Assembly: GCA_049487715.1 (NCBI GenBank) | Contig: CP150557.1 | Location: 248,001 to 312,000 of the forward strand | From: Pycnococcus provasolii | Taxonomy: Eukaryota; Chlorophyta; Pseudoscourfieldiophyceae; Pseudoscourfieldiales | Length of the DNA stretch: 64,000 bases | Direction of reading: 5' to 3' | In this document: positions 31,169 through 39,410 of the stretch, in pieces | How positions within the stretch are numbered: position 1 is the first letter of the stretch | Layout of the letters: every line of letters begins with the position of its first letter | Position numbers and translations under genes: made by a program | Notes under the pieces: model-generated | Told to the model about the DNA's origin: nothing | Seen by the model: the letters and a program-made list of their open reading frames with translations, nothing else | Database searches by the model: none

Positions 31169-31215
31169 TAAGATTTTTCTCAAGATTCCCAGCCACTTTG
31201 TTTTGTTTTCTGAAA

Positions 31216-32298
31216 ATGGCGGCTGTGCTTGTATCATTCACAATACTTGCTGGTGCGACTGCTGCATCTGCCCAAGGACATGTTTCTTCCGACGGGTGGC
31301 GCTCGAAGGTTAGCAGGGTGACGAGCCCGCTGCCACAAGACACGATCAGCGACGACTCAATCGCAAAAATCACGCACTTTGATTGGCGAAATGTCGAAGG
31401 ACGTTCCTACGTGACGGCGGATGTGCAGCAGCATTCCCCGCTTTACTGCGGTAGCTGCTGGGTGCATGGGACGATAGCTGCTCTAAACGATCGAATCAAG
31501 ATTGCGCGCAAAGGCCGGTTCCCTGACATTATGCTATCCCGTCAAGCTGTGATGGACTGCATCCCTGACCCGAAGAATGCGACTGCGCCGCCTCCAGGCT
31601 GCATGGGTGGGGACGCCTGGATGATACACGATTACATGGCACAGCAGCCAATCAGTGACGAGACATGCCAGCCTTACGAGGCACGAAATCGTCCTGAAGG
31701 TTGTACGCCTGCCAATCAATGCAGAAACTGCGCGTCACCACCAGACGACAAGCCAAATGCACCTGGCAAATGCTTTGAAGTCCCAAACTGGGTCGGATAT
31801 CGAGTATCAGAGCATGGGCACTTGCCGCCGGGCGACGTTTTCGCAATGAAAAAAGAAATTGTCGCGCGCGGTCCAATTGTGTGCTCCATGATTGCTGACG
31901 ACGAGTTCGTTTACAGATACGCGAGCAACGTCGAACGGCATGGCGGCGTTTTCGTCGACACACGTCACCACACGATCAAGGAGGTGGATCACGACATAGA
32001 GATAATTGGATGGGAAGATGAGGAACGCAATGGCGGGCCATCGCACTGGATTGCGCGAAATTCATGGGGTCGTTTTTGGGGCGAAGGCGGCTACTTTCGC
32101 ATTGGACCAATTGGAGAAAATACGCTCTTCATCGAGACGGACTGCGCATGGGCTGTGCCAACGTTTGACGAGCTCGAGTCCGCGCTGGACGGAAAATGGC
32201 TTGGAGATTATATCCACGGACGAGTGAGGGTGCCGCATTCGTCACGATTCAGTCACCGACCGCGACGTAGCAGCCTTGCGAGTGAAAATCGCGTGTGA
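31216..32298 (+). CDS. Cathepsin Z/X-like papain-family cysteine peptidase
   Basis: 360 residues from MAAVLVSFTILAG, a signal peptide cleaved near ASAQ. The prodomain is very short, as in cathepsin X/Z. The catalytic residues are C81 (in YCGSCWVH), H259 (in EVDHDIEII) and N282 (in ARNSWGRFWG), with CMGGD following as expected. The segment QQHSPLYCGSC corresponds to the family's HIP-loop region, here HSP. Cathepsin Z is a lysosomal/vacuolar carboxypeptidase. The open frame begins earlier, at 31117, but includes the telomere-like tract and lacks a signal sequence. Confidence 0.93.
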   Translation: MAAVLVSFTILAGATAASAQGHVSSDGWRSKVSRVTSPLPQDTISDDSIAKITHFDWRNVEGRSYVTADVQQHSPLYCGSCWVHGTIAALNDRIKIARKGRFPDIMLSRQAVMDCIPDPKNATAPPPGCMGGDAWMIHDYMAQQPISDETCQPYEARNRPEGCTPANQCRNCASPPDDKPNAPGKCFEVPNWVGYRVSEHGHLPPGDVFAMKKEIVARGPIVCSMIADDEFVYRYASNVERHGGVFVDTRHHTIKEVDHDIEIIGWEDEERNGGPSHWIARNSWGRFWGEGGYFRIGPIGENTLFIETDCAWAVPTFDELESALDGKWLGDYIHGRVRVPHSSRFSHRPRRSSLASENRV

Positions 32299-32432
32299 TG
32301 GTGAGGAATCAGCTTCATTTTTGCTGGATGGTGAAATGTGAAAATGGCGTCTTCAAAAAATAATGTCAGAACCTTTGTTGTACGAAGTAACGTCTATTCC
32401 ATTACTAAATGTCGACATTCTTTGGTTTTTAT

Positions 32433-33145
32433 TTAAAGGTCGTCGCCTAGCAAAGTGATGCTCTTCTCAATATTGCTCACAATATTGCTTCGCGTCCCCG
32501 AGTCGAGAGGAGCAAGTCCGTTGAAGGACGTCCAGCCGAGCAGCGAGTTGCACGCCACGTTCATTGCCGTTCCACTCTTGCGAGCAGACTTTCCACCAGG
32601 CGCGTACTTTCCAGCCCACGTCTTGCACGACTCCTGCACGTCCTTCGTCGCCTTGACGCGCGCGGGATCGAAGTCGTCGAGAGTCAAATAGACGGTGATG
32701 CTTTCACCGAGTCCCTTCAGGTCGCCGCCGTACGCCTCGCTGCTGTTTTCGTTCTTGATGCTTCCTTTTTTGCTCTGCAGCGACGCGCCCGCCTGCTTTT
32801 TATCCGTGTTGTACGAGGAGACGTCGACGTCCGAGAGCGCCTTGCGTCGGCACTCCTCACCCTCCTCGCCGAGCGGGCATCCCTTGACGGACGATCCGTC
32901 CCAGCACTTCACGCCTGCGAGGCACCCTTGCGCGCCGAGTGCCGACACCTTGTCCGCGGCGATCGCCGGCAAGGCTGGTGCGGAGATGGCGATCACGGCG
33001 GCCGCTGCTGCGGACATCAGAGCGTTTTTGACGACAGCAGGTGGTGTCGCCGTCGCGTTGGCTTTAACCACCGTCGAAACAACACGACGCGGCGGTGCAG
33101 GACACGCACGTGCAACATTTGCTGGGTTTTGACGTGCGTGGCCAT
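32433..33145 (-). CDS. Thylakoid lumen protein, possibly Psb27-like; start frame unresolved
   Basis: The frame ending at 32433 has a hydrophobic, Ala-rich lumen signal (LMSAAAAAVIAISAPALPAIAA), then a Cys-containing acidic part and a C-terminal helical domain. The last 90 residues (LTLDDFDPARVKATKDV, SGTAMNVACNSLLGW, FNGLAPLDSGTRSNIV) follow the pattern of Psb27, a photosystem II assembly/repair factor; this is a resemblance only. The frame has no ATG: the first plausible start, ATGGCC at 33145, is out of frame by one missing base. A transit-like peptide (ANVARACPAPPRRVVSTVVKA) lies in the correct frame just before, so an indel near the AAAACCC run (about 33130) is likely. Confidence 0.7.
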
Positions 33146-33577
33146 GGTGCTTTGGTAAAAAACAAGGAGTGGTAGATATTGCTGGGTGCGAGGGAGAGGG
33201 AGGGGAAAGAAAGCAAAGCGGGTGGAGGAGAAGAAGAGAGGGGACGAGGAGAGAGGGGGACGAGGACGAGTTCCGAGGTCCGAAGGGAAGGGGATCCCGG
33301 TTGGAAGTTTGGACCTACCGCGATTATTCGGGTTTTGAGGCTGCCTTGTCCTTCAAGCACTCACCTGCAAGCTGCGTGCGGTTCAGTTCAGCCTACCCGC
33401 TGATGTTGATTTGCTCCTATGGGCTCGTGTGGCTCCGGGGGGAATCGTCGGGGAAGAAGCTTGTGGCTTGTATTACTCGCAGGGCAGGGTTCCCCTCGGC
33501 GCCCCCTTCCCCCTTCTCCCATCCCACTCCAAACGTCTATCATTCTACAACCCACATTTACTCTCATCGCTATCATC
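33146..33577. promoter_or_regulatory. Divergent intergenic region, lumen protein / ELIP-like
   Basis: 432 bp with a purine-rich stretch (about 33185-33300: GGGAGAGGGAGGGG, GAGGAGAAG) and a pyrimidine-rich stretch (33490-33530). It is a plausible shared promoter of two plastid genes. No gene is seen. Confidence 0.5.
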
Positions 33578-34249
33578 ATGCTCTCGCTCAACCGCGCCAT
33601 CAAAACCAACAAGAAGGCTATGGCCAACGCGCGCACGAACGTGCGTGCTCGCCGGGTCGCCAGGTGCACGCCCACGCAGAAGGAGGAGTCCGCCGCCACC
33701 GCCGTCGCTGAGACGACGACGCCCGCGGAGGAGGGACCCGCCTTCGTCCAGCCATCTGCCAACGACGATGCGCAGATCTCACGCGGGCGTGGTCTCGTCG
33801 ACCCCGGTGACGGCTCGGTCGTCTACGGCGCACCTCTGGGAGACTACAACCCATTCCAGAATGTCGGCGCCGTCTTCTCCTTGAAGAGTGCTGAGGCCAT
33901 TAACGGCCGCATGGCGCAGATGGGAATTGTGTACGCGCTCTGGAGGGAGATTCTCAACAACGAGAGCGTGTTCCAGCAGTGCTACAACCTGCGCGACGTA
34001 GGCATCAGGACACTGTGGCTTCCGAAGCAGGGATTGTTCGACGCCGTCGCGGTTTTCATTCTTGTGTTCGCGGGATCCATCGCTCCCGCTCTTCGCGGAA
34101 AGACGCCGAACGGACTGACGGAGCCTGGTGAGAAGACCTTCTTCTTCCGACCCGAGGCGGAGATGCTCAACTCTCGTGTCGCTATGGTGTCCATCGCTGG
34201 ACTTATGGCGGTGGAGAACATGCTCGGCCACGGCATCTTGCAGTGGTAA
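33578..34249 (+). CDS. ELIP-like light-stress chlorophyll-binding family protein
   Basis: 223 residues. The start at 33578 gives a basic transit peptide (MLSLNRAIKTNKKA to about 45). Three hydrophobic helices follow. Helix 1 has the chlorophyll-binding signature SAEAINGRMAQMG and helix 3 has EAEMLNSRVAMVSIAG, both with the ExxNxRxA core; helix 2 (VAVFILVFAGSIAPAL) lacks it. That three-helix layout fits ELIPs, thylakoid proteins that bind free chlorophyll under high light, rather than main LHC antenna proteins. TGTAA at 34299-34303 falls 14 bp before the stop of the convergent COQ4 gene, so the transcripts probably overlap. Confidence 0.88.
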   Translation: MLSLNRAIKTNKKAMANARTNVRARRVARCTPTQKEESAATAVAETTTPAEEGPAFVQPSANDDAQISRGRGLVDPGDGSVVYGAPLGDYNPFQNVGAVFSLKSAEAINGRMAQMGIVYALWREILNNESVFQQCYNLRDVGIRTLWLPKQGLFDAVAVFILVFAGSIAPALRGKTPNGLTEPGEKTFFFRPEAEMLNSRVAMVSIAGLMAVENMLGHGILQW

Positions 34250-34316
34250 AAAAGAAAAACCACTTGCAAAATTTTTCCAATTTTTTAAACACTCTTTTTG
34301 TAACAGAACAGAAATC

Positions 34317-35165
34317 TTAGGAAACAGACGACGGTGATGATGGTGTGACTGCAACCTGTGCCGGTGCCACCGAAATGCGCCACTCGCGTCTCACATCCTC
34401 CAGTGGTTTTTCCACCGCTTCGTTGTAGTCGACAGCCATCAAGTCCACGCACGTATTGCCAGCACGCCACGCCCAAGGCAGGTAGACGGCATAAAAACGC
34501 TCGCGCTGTGCACGTGGAAGTCGCGCGGCGGGTGCAACGAACGCGGACATGTAGCACATCGGCAAGCCCGTCTGCCTTGCCTCAATAGCCTTCAGCACGA
34601 GTTCGCCGAACACCGTCGTGTTGAGACCGAAAAGCACGTGCCATATATCGTGCACCTGCCGATAACGAAGCATGACGTATTTCAGGTCGCCGGCAAATCC
34701 TTTTGCGTCGTCGTTGCTTACATATCGCACCGCCGGTCTCTCGCTGGGGTGAAATCCTCGCTTCGTCATGAAGGTGTGGTACGCAGCCCCGAGCGTGCTT
34801 GGCGGCGCACGCGCGCACGCGTCGTAGAATGCGTCGTCGAACAGCGGCTGCGTCTCGAGGATGCCGCGGCCATGCGGTGTGTTATTCAGCCGCCGTGCCA
34901 TGGCGCGTAGCGCAAAGTCGCCTGTAGTCTCTCCCAGTGCCGCGACGAGGTCGGCGCGACTCGGGTCCGCCAACGCACCTGCTGCAGCCTGCAACGACAA
35001 CCTGGCACGCTGCAGAGGCGTCAGCGCCGGAGTTGTGTCGTCACTGCTGGTTGTTGACGTTGTGGACGTGGACGCGAAGCACTGAGCACTGAGCACGCAC
35101 CCGTGTGACGTGCGTGCTCGCAGGAGCGCTTGTGCGGGTTGGCGCCACACAAGGCTAGTCGCCAT
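34317..35165 (-). CDS. COQ4: COQ4-like ubiquinone biosynthesis protein
   Basis: 282 residues from the Met at 35165, with an Arg/Ser/Ala-rich mitochondrial presequence (MATSLVWRQPAQALLRAR). The family's zinc ligand motif HDxxH appears as HDIWHVLFG (H172). Other conserved parts are GETTGDFALR, MTKRGFHP, DLKYVMLRYRQVHD and a C-terminal EDVRREWRI. COQ4 organises the coenzyme Q synthesis complex on the inner mitochondrial membrane. It is head-to-head with the uracil-DNA glycosylase-like gene, with 133 bp between the starts. Confidence 0.93.
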   Translation of the reverse strand: MATSLVWRQPAQALLRARTSHGCVLSAQCFASTSTTSTTSSDDTTPALTPLQRARLSLQAAAGALADPSRADLVAALGETTGDFALRAMARRLNNTPHGRGILETQPLFDDAFYDACARAPPSTLGAAYHTFMTKRGFHPSERPAVRYVSNDDAKGFAGDLKYVMLRYRQVHDIWHVLFGLNTTVFGELVLKAIEARQTGLPMCYMSAFVAPAARLPRAQRERFYAVYLPWAWRAGNTCVDLMAVDYNEAVEKPLEDVRREWRISVAPAQVAVTPSSPSSVS

Positions 35166-35298
35166 CGTGTTTGATGTTGTGGGGCGGAACAAGTCGGACC
35201 ACAGGCCCTAAAACCCCAACTGGCAAAAAGTCACAAGTTTTTTCCCCTCGAGGTTGGATCCCACAACACTTCCGCCATACCTATCGTAGTACCTATAC

Positions 35299-36102
35299 AT
35301 GTGGCGAGTAAGAACGTGGCGCCTAGTCACGACCACGTCGACATGCTCACGACGCCGTGGAGTGACTCCGCGCGTGCGCGCATGCGCAAGCAACTCCGGA
35401 GCTGAGATGGAAGAGCTGCACGCGCGCATCGCGTCTCTCGACAACGATCCAGCCTGTGATGACCCGAACGCAGGACGACGCATCGTCGTGTACCGTGGCT
35501 CCACGAACGCAAAGCTTATGATTGTCGGTGAGGCACCGGGAGCGAACGAGGACCAGCTTGGCAAACCCTTCGTGGGACGCAGCGGGCAACTCCTTGACCA
35601 GATTTTGAGCGCGGCTTCAATCAACCCAGAGGACACCTACGTCACCAACGTGGTGAAGCGCAGACCGCCTGATAACAGAGACCCCACACCTGACGAGATC
35701 AAATTTTGGCGTCCACTGCTGTTGGACCAGATTCGAGCTCTTAAGCCTGCCATCATTCTTCTTGTCGGGCGCATCGCCATGAGCACACTTGCACTGGACA
35801 CAGATACCGAGAAACGTATCACGTATCTGCGTGGTCGGTGGTTAAAACCACGTGAGGACGTCGCGACCTACGACGAGGACACCTTCGAGCCAGGCGCGGT
35901 CACGCCGCCAGATTCGTGTTCACCGGCTCTAATGGCTATCTTTCACCCAGCTTACCTTCTCCGGAACCAGAGCAAGGAGGCTGGCAGTCCAAAGGCGTTA
36001 ACTTGGAGAGACATCCGCGTAGTGCGTCACGCGTTACACATACGTGCGCCTGAAATGTATCCGAACGAGGGTCCGATGTTGGCGCCTGACGATCGAACGT
36101 AG
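35299..36102 (+). CDS. Family 4-type uracil-DNA glycosylase-like protein without cluster cysteines
   Basis: 267 residues with an Arg/Thr-rich N-terminus that may target an organelle. The UDG superfamily core is clear: motif A GEAPGANED (77-85), FVGRSGQLLD, TNVVKRRPPDNRDPT, and motif B HPAYLLR (216 onward). Family 4 enzymes remove uracil from DNA and normally hold a 4Fe-4S cluster with four Cys. Here the N-terminal CxxC is reduced to a lone Cys (C54), and the later two positions read Arg (KRRPP, usually KCRPP) and Trp (KFWRP, usually CRP). The cluster is therefore probably absent. Whether uracil excision is retained cannot be told. Confidence 0.85.
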   Translation: MWRVRTWRLVTTTSTCSRRRGVTPRVRACASNSGAEMEELHARIASLDNDPACDDPNAGRRIVVYRGSTNAKLMIVGEAPGANEDQLGKPFVGRSGQLLDQILSAASINPEDTYVTNVVKRRPPDNRDPTPDEIKFWRPLLLDQIRALKPAIILLVGRIAMSTLALDTDTEKRITYLRGRWLKPREDVATYDEDTFEPGAVTPPDSCSPALMAIFHPAYLLRNQSKEAGSPKALTWRDIRVVRHALHIRAPEMYPNEGPMLAPDDRT

Positions 36103-36170
36103 CTCGCGCGTGTGTATATTCCAAATATTGTATTAGTGAAATCTACACGATTGAACAGTTACATTTACAA

Positions 36171-37451
36171 TCAATTCCGACATGCATTCGGCGGGGCCAC
36201 AGGGGCAAGCACGGCGCCAGCACGCGCGACGAAATTCTCAGGCTTCAGAACGACGAAGATGATAGAGTAACGGGTGCCTCTTGCCCAAGGGCGCACCCAG
36301 TGAGTGAATCGGCCGTCGACGCAAGCCACAGCATTCTTCGTCGAGATGACGTGGCGAACCTTGCCATCGTCAATGACAAGCTCGCCTCCATCCTCAAAGT
36401 CGCCAAGCGAAATCGCGTACTGAGGCGCCTGATCGTCGTCCTTATGCGCGTTGCCAACAAACCCTTCCGTAATTGCCAGTGTGTCGTATGGAAATGACGG
36501 ATTGACGATTTTCATGATGCGCTCGCACGCACTTTTCAGTTCCAGGTAGCAGTCATCAACGGCCACCTTGCGCTTCAGAATCATATAGTGTCTCGCGTGT
36601 ACGCGTTTGCGCTGTGGTCTTGCCGGCCAGCGCGTCTTTTCTAAAATGCGTCTTATCTCGTCGCATGCTTCACGTGGAAGTGGCACGCCATCGTGGCGTA
36701 TCTCCACGGGCGGCGACGCCTCGTGCGCATCGAGCAGCTCATCTACGAGGCACTTGTCACTCATGCTGCCGCCTGCGACGCCAGGCCTGATGTGCTCCAG
36801 GCGCTCCTCCGCCTCGCCCCGAGTGATACAGGCAAGCACGCGCCTCATGGGCGGGTCTTGATCCTGCAGCGTTTGGGGCCGCTGCGCCGGCGGCGTCGCA
36901 GAGCCCGTGCTCGGCGACTCTCGAACGTTCCGGCGCTGCACGCGAATTCGAAACGGTGGAACATCTTCGCCGCACAGGCTGTGAAGCTCAAAGCCGTTGG
37001 CGTCGAGCGCAGCCTCAGCCTCAGCCTTGTCGCGAAAGACCGCCAGAGCGTAACCACGCCACTCGCCGTCACTTTTGTAGGCTTTGGCGTGTATAGCAAC
37101 GATTGCAGGCATGATTATGCTTCGGCCACGAGGCAGTGCGCGATAGAGAATGTCGTGGAGCACGCGCTTCGTTGCCGCTTTCCGTGGAAGGTCGCCAATC
37201 CACAGCGTCGCATCGTCCTCGCCCGGCGTCGCGGTGGATGTGTGTGCCGTCGTCGTCGTTCTCTCTTTGCTTCGTGGTCCTCGCGGCACACATAGTCGCC
37301 GCTTGCCATCATTTTCAGAAGTCCGTATTCCGCCAAGCGACGCGACGTGCGCGCCGCACGTTCCTTCGGTGGCGTCCCTGAGGTGGCGGAAGAGAGCGTT
37401 GCGACTCTCGAACTTCGCGTCGCAGAAGGTGCATATGAGCGGCTCGGACAT
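36171..37451 (-). CDS. C2H2 zinc finger - RRM - 2OG-Fe(II) oxygenase fusion
   Basis: 426 residues from MSEPLICTFC. An N-terminal C2H2 finger (CTFCDAKF...LFRHLRD, Cys2-His plus a later His/Cys) is followed by an RRM-like domain (LWIGDLPRKAATKRV, then YALAVFRDKAEAEAAL) and a C-terminal dioxygenase domain. Iron ligands are probably H336 and D338 (NAHKDD) and H384 (FTHWVRP), with an Arg in RGTRYS for 2-oxoglutarate. The order RRM then oxygenase recalls ALKBH8, but the finger and the lack of a methyltransferase differ. An RNA substrate is an inference from the finger and RRM. TTACA motifs at 36159 and 36165 give TGTAA after the stop. Confidence 0.82.
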   Translation of the reverse strand: MSEPLICTFCDAKFESRNALFRHLRDATEGTCGAHVASLGGIRTSENDGKRRLCVPRGPRSKERTTTTAHTSTATPGEDDATLWIGDLPRKAATKRVLHDILYRALPRGRSIIMPAIVAIHAKAYKSDGEWRGYALAVFRDKAEAEAALDANGFELHSLCGEDVPPFRIRVQRRNVRESPSTGSATPPAQRPQTLQDQDPPMRRVLACITRGEAEERLEHIRPGVAGGSMSDKCLVDELLDAHEASPPVEIRHDGVPLPREACDEIRRILEKTRWPARPQRKRVHARHYMILKRKVAVDDCYLELKSACERIMKIVNPSFPYDTLAITEGFVGNAHKDDDQAPQYAISLGDFEDGGELVIDDGKVRHVISTKNAVACVDGRFTHWVRPWARGTRYSIIFVVLKPENFVARAGAVLAPVAPPNACRN

Positions 37452-38005
37452 GACGGTTGACTCCACCCCGCCCGGGAGAGGTGGTGGAAGAGGAAAAGGC
37501 TGGTTGGGGATCCCAGGTGTGGTTCTCGCACTACGGTATCGGAAAGGTCTCCCCCCCAAACTGGAACTCCACAGGGCTGAGAACAGTTCGGGGATTTATC
37601 GCCCATTCCCTTCCTTCGCCGTTGGGAGACGCCGACGGGTTTCCCAGACCCTCCCCGGCCCCTGGGAGCTCTCCTCCCGTCCATCGCTCCCATCCATCGC
37701 TAACGCTGCCGTCGCTCGCACCGTGGCACTGGCACTGGAGGCACTGGAGAGATCCTGGTGTCGCGGCCGCCGCTGCCAAGGCAACGGCCGTCTGAACTTG
37801 CAACTTCTCCCGCGCGCTGAACGCTGGGCCGGCGACGGAACAAGGCGACGCGCGGTCTTGATCATACGCCCAGCCTACGGAGCAAATCGAGTCGTCGGCT
37901 CGATTTGCAGGTGCCGACTAAGCGGAACGCCAGCGTTGAGCTTTCCTCATCCTCGCAGGTGGTCTTCCACAGCTTTCGTGGCGAGTTCGGCTAGCCCTTG
38001 TCACG
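37452..38005. promoter_or_regulatory. Divergent intergenic region, oxygenase / GT29
   Basis: 554 bp, GC-rich, with several long spurious open frames on both strands but no conserved protein pattern. It holds the promoters of two divergent genes. Confidence 0.5.
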
Positions 38006-39043
38006 ATGCACGCTCGATCTCTTTTCCTGACAACGCTCGTTGTGGTTGCGCACGTCGCAGCTTTTCCCATCACATCAGAGGGTCGCGCGCGTTCCGGACG
38101 CTCCAGAAGGCGTTCAGTGGGAGATCTCTCTTCGTCTAAGGCTGCGCAAATACAGGCTATGCTTCGCGACGTTGACACTAAGTGCACGTTTTACACACGC
38201 GCTTGTGTTAAGCCGGGCATGCCCGTGATCACGGCTAGCTGGCACAATTACGAGACGAAAATTGGTGAACTGCGACAACCCAAAACATTTCGCAATCATC
38301 CGTCGTGGTACCACACGCTGACAGAGGAAGAGGTGTCTACCGTAACTGACGTGCCCCTTCGCTCGCTCGGCAAGTGTGCGCTCGTTGCCTTTGGTTCCAA
38401 CTTAATGGTGAACCCACGCGGTGAGCTGATTGACGAGCACGACACGAGTTTTCGGTTTGGTCTCATCCCGCTTGCAAAGTACGCGAAAAACGCGGGCAGT
38501 CGCGCTGGCTTCATATACATACGCACGCGCAAGCTGCGCGCGACTAAGGGCGTTTTTGCCGGTGTTGACCACAACGGCTTCAAATATGCGAGTATGGGCG
38601 GTGGGCGCGACGCGACCGTGCGCAAGATTACGGGAGGAAGCGGCAAGCCTATCATGATCTACGCGTCGTTCGTCGCGAACGGCACAAACGGCTTTCCAAA
38701 CCTCAACTACGCCAGCTTAAGTGAGGCTAGCCGTGGTGCGGCGGAGAAGGCGGTTGACATCGCGATGGGACTGCGGCCTCGCATGCGTCACAGCGGCAAG
38801 GAATCGGATCGACCTGACCTCAGCTCGGGATACGTGCTGCTGTTTCACCTCCTGTACAGCCGGCTGTGCGCGTCGATTGGCGTCTTTGGTATCTCCAAAA
38901 CGATGGGTCCGCGTTACTGGGACGGCAAGAATGGCCGAGGCCTTACGTCGAACCACAATACGGCCCTCGAGGCATCCATCGTGCGTGCGATGGAGGCGAT
39001 GCCCGAAGGCTCACTTCCCACGCCAGTCACGTACTATCCGTGA
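38006..39043 (+). CDS. GT29 sialyltransferase-like protein 1
   Basis: 345 residues with an N-terminal signal/anchor (MHARSLFLTTLVVVAHVAAF). Sialylmotif L is seen as GKCALVAFGSNLMV...GELIDEHDTSFRFG, sialylmotif S as SSGYVLLFHLLY...IGVFGI, and the VS motif HxxxxE as NHNTALE. GT29 enzymes transfer sialic acid from CMP-sialic acid in the Golgi; in algae the donor and acceptor are not established, and related sugars such as Kdn or Kdo are possible. The motif L Asn that usually follows His is Asp here (HD). It has a paralog at 42686-44125. Confidence 0.85.
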   Translation: MHARSLFLTTLVVVAHVAAFPITSEGRARSGRSRRRSVGDLSSSKAAQIQAMLRDVDTKCTFYTRACVKPGMPVITASWHNYETKIGELRQPKTFRNHPSWYHTLTEEEVSTVTDVPLRSLGKCALVAFGSNLMVNPRGELIDEHDTSFRFGLIPLAKYAKNAGSRAGFIYIRTRKLRATKGVFAGVDHNGFKYASMGGGRDATVRKITGGSGKPIMIYASFVANGTNGFPNLNYASLSEASRGAAEKAVDIAMGLRPRMRHSGKESDRPDLSSGYVLLFHLLYSRLCASIGVFGISKTMGPRYWDGKNGRGLTSNHNTALEASIVRAMEAMPEGSLPTPVTYYP

Positions 39044-39410
39044 CCACCTGCCGCCTTGAGACCTAAGATCGCTCATTCAGTAATGGAGTGTACTTTACTT
39101 TGTCAAACGGCCGTCCATTCACGCCATTCACACTCCACATTCAGCCCGTTCAGCGGCGCCATTCAACAGCGCATTTGTGTATGGCGCTGGTAATTTCGAA
39201 GCTACTATCAAGCCGCTTTTCGTATGCATCCGGCATGAGAGCTCCACTTGCGACTTTTTGTCATTGTTGTCGGCGCCAAGCGCTCGCCGTCACACAATCA
39301 GGGACGCGGCGCGGGGAGGCCTAATCCTAACCCTACCCCTACCCCGAATCTTTTTGCCAAAGATATTTTTTACTCATCCATTCACATGAGTCGTCGCATC
39401 ATATCACATG
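39044..39410. other. Convergent intergenic region with degenerate telomere-like tract
   Basis: 367 bp between two stop codons. A degenerate tract CCTAATCCTAACCCTACCCC lies at about 39320-39345. A short direct repeat of CATTCA units is near 39115-39170. No gene is seen. Confidence 0.55.
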
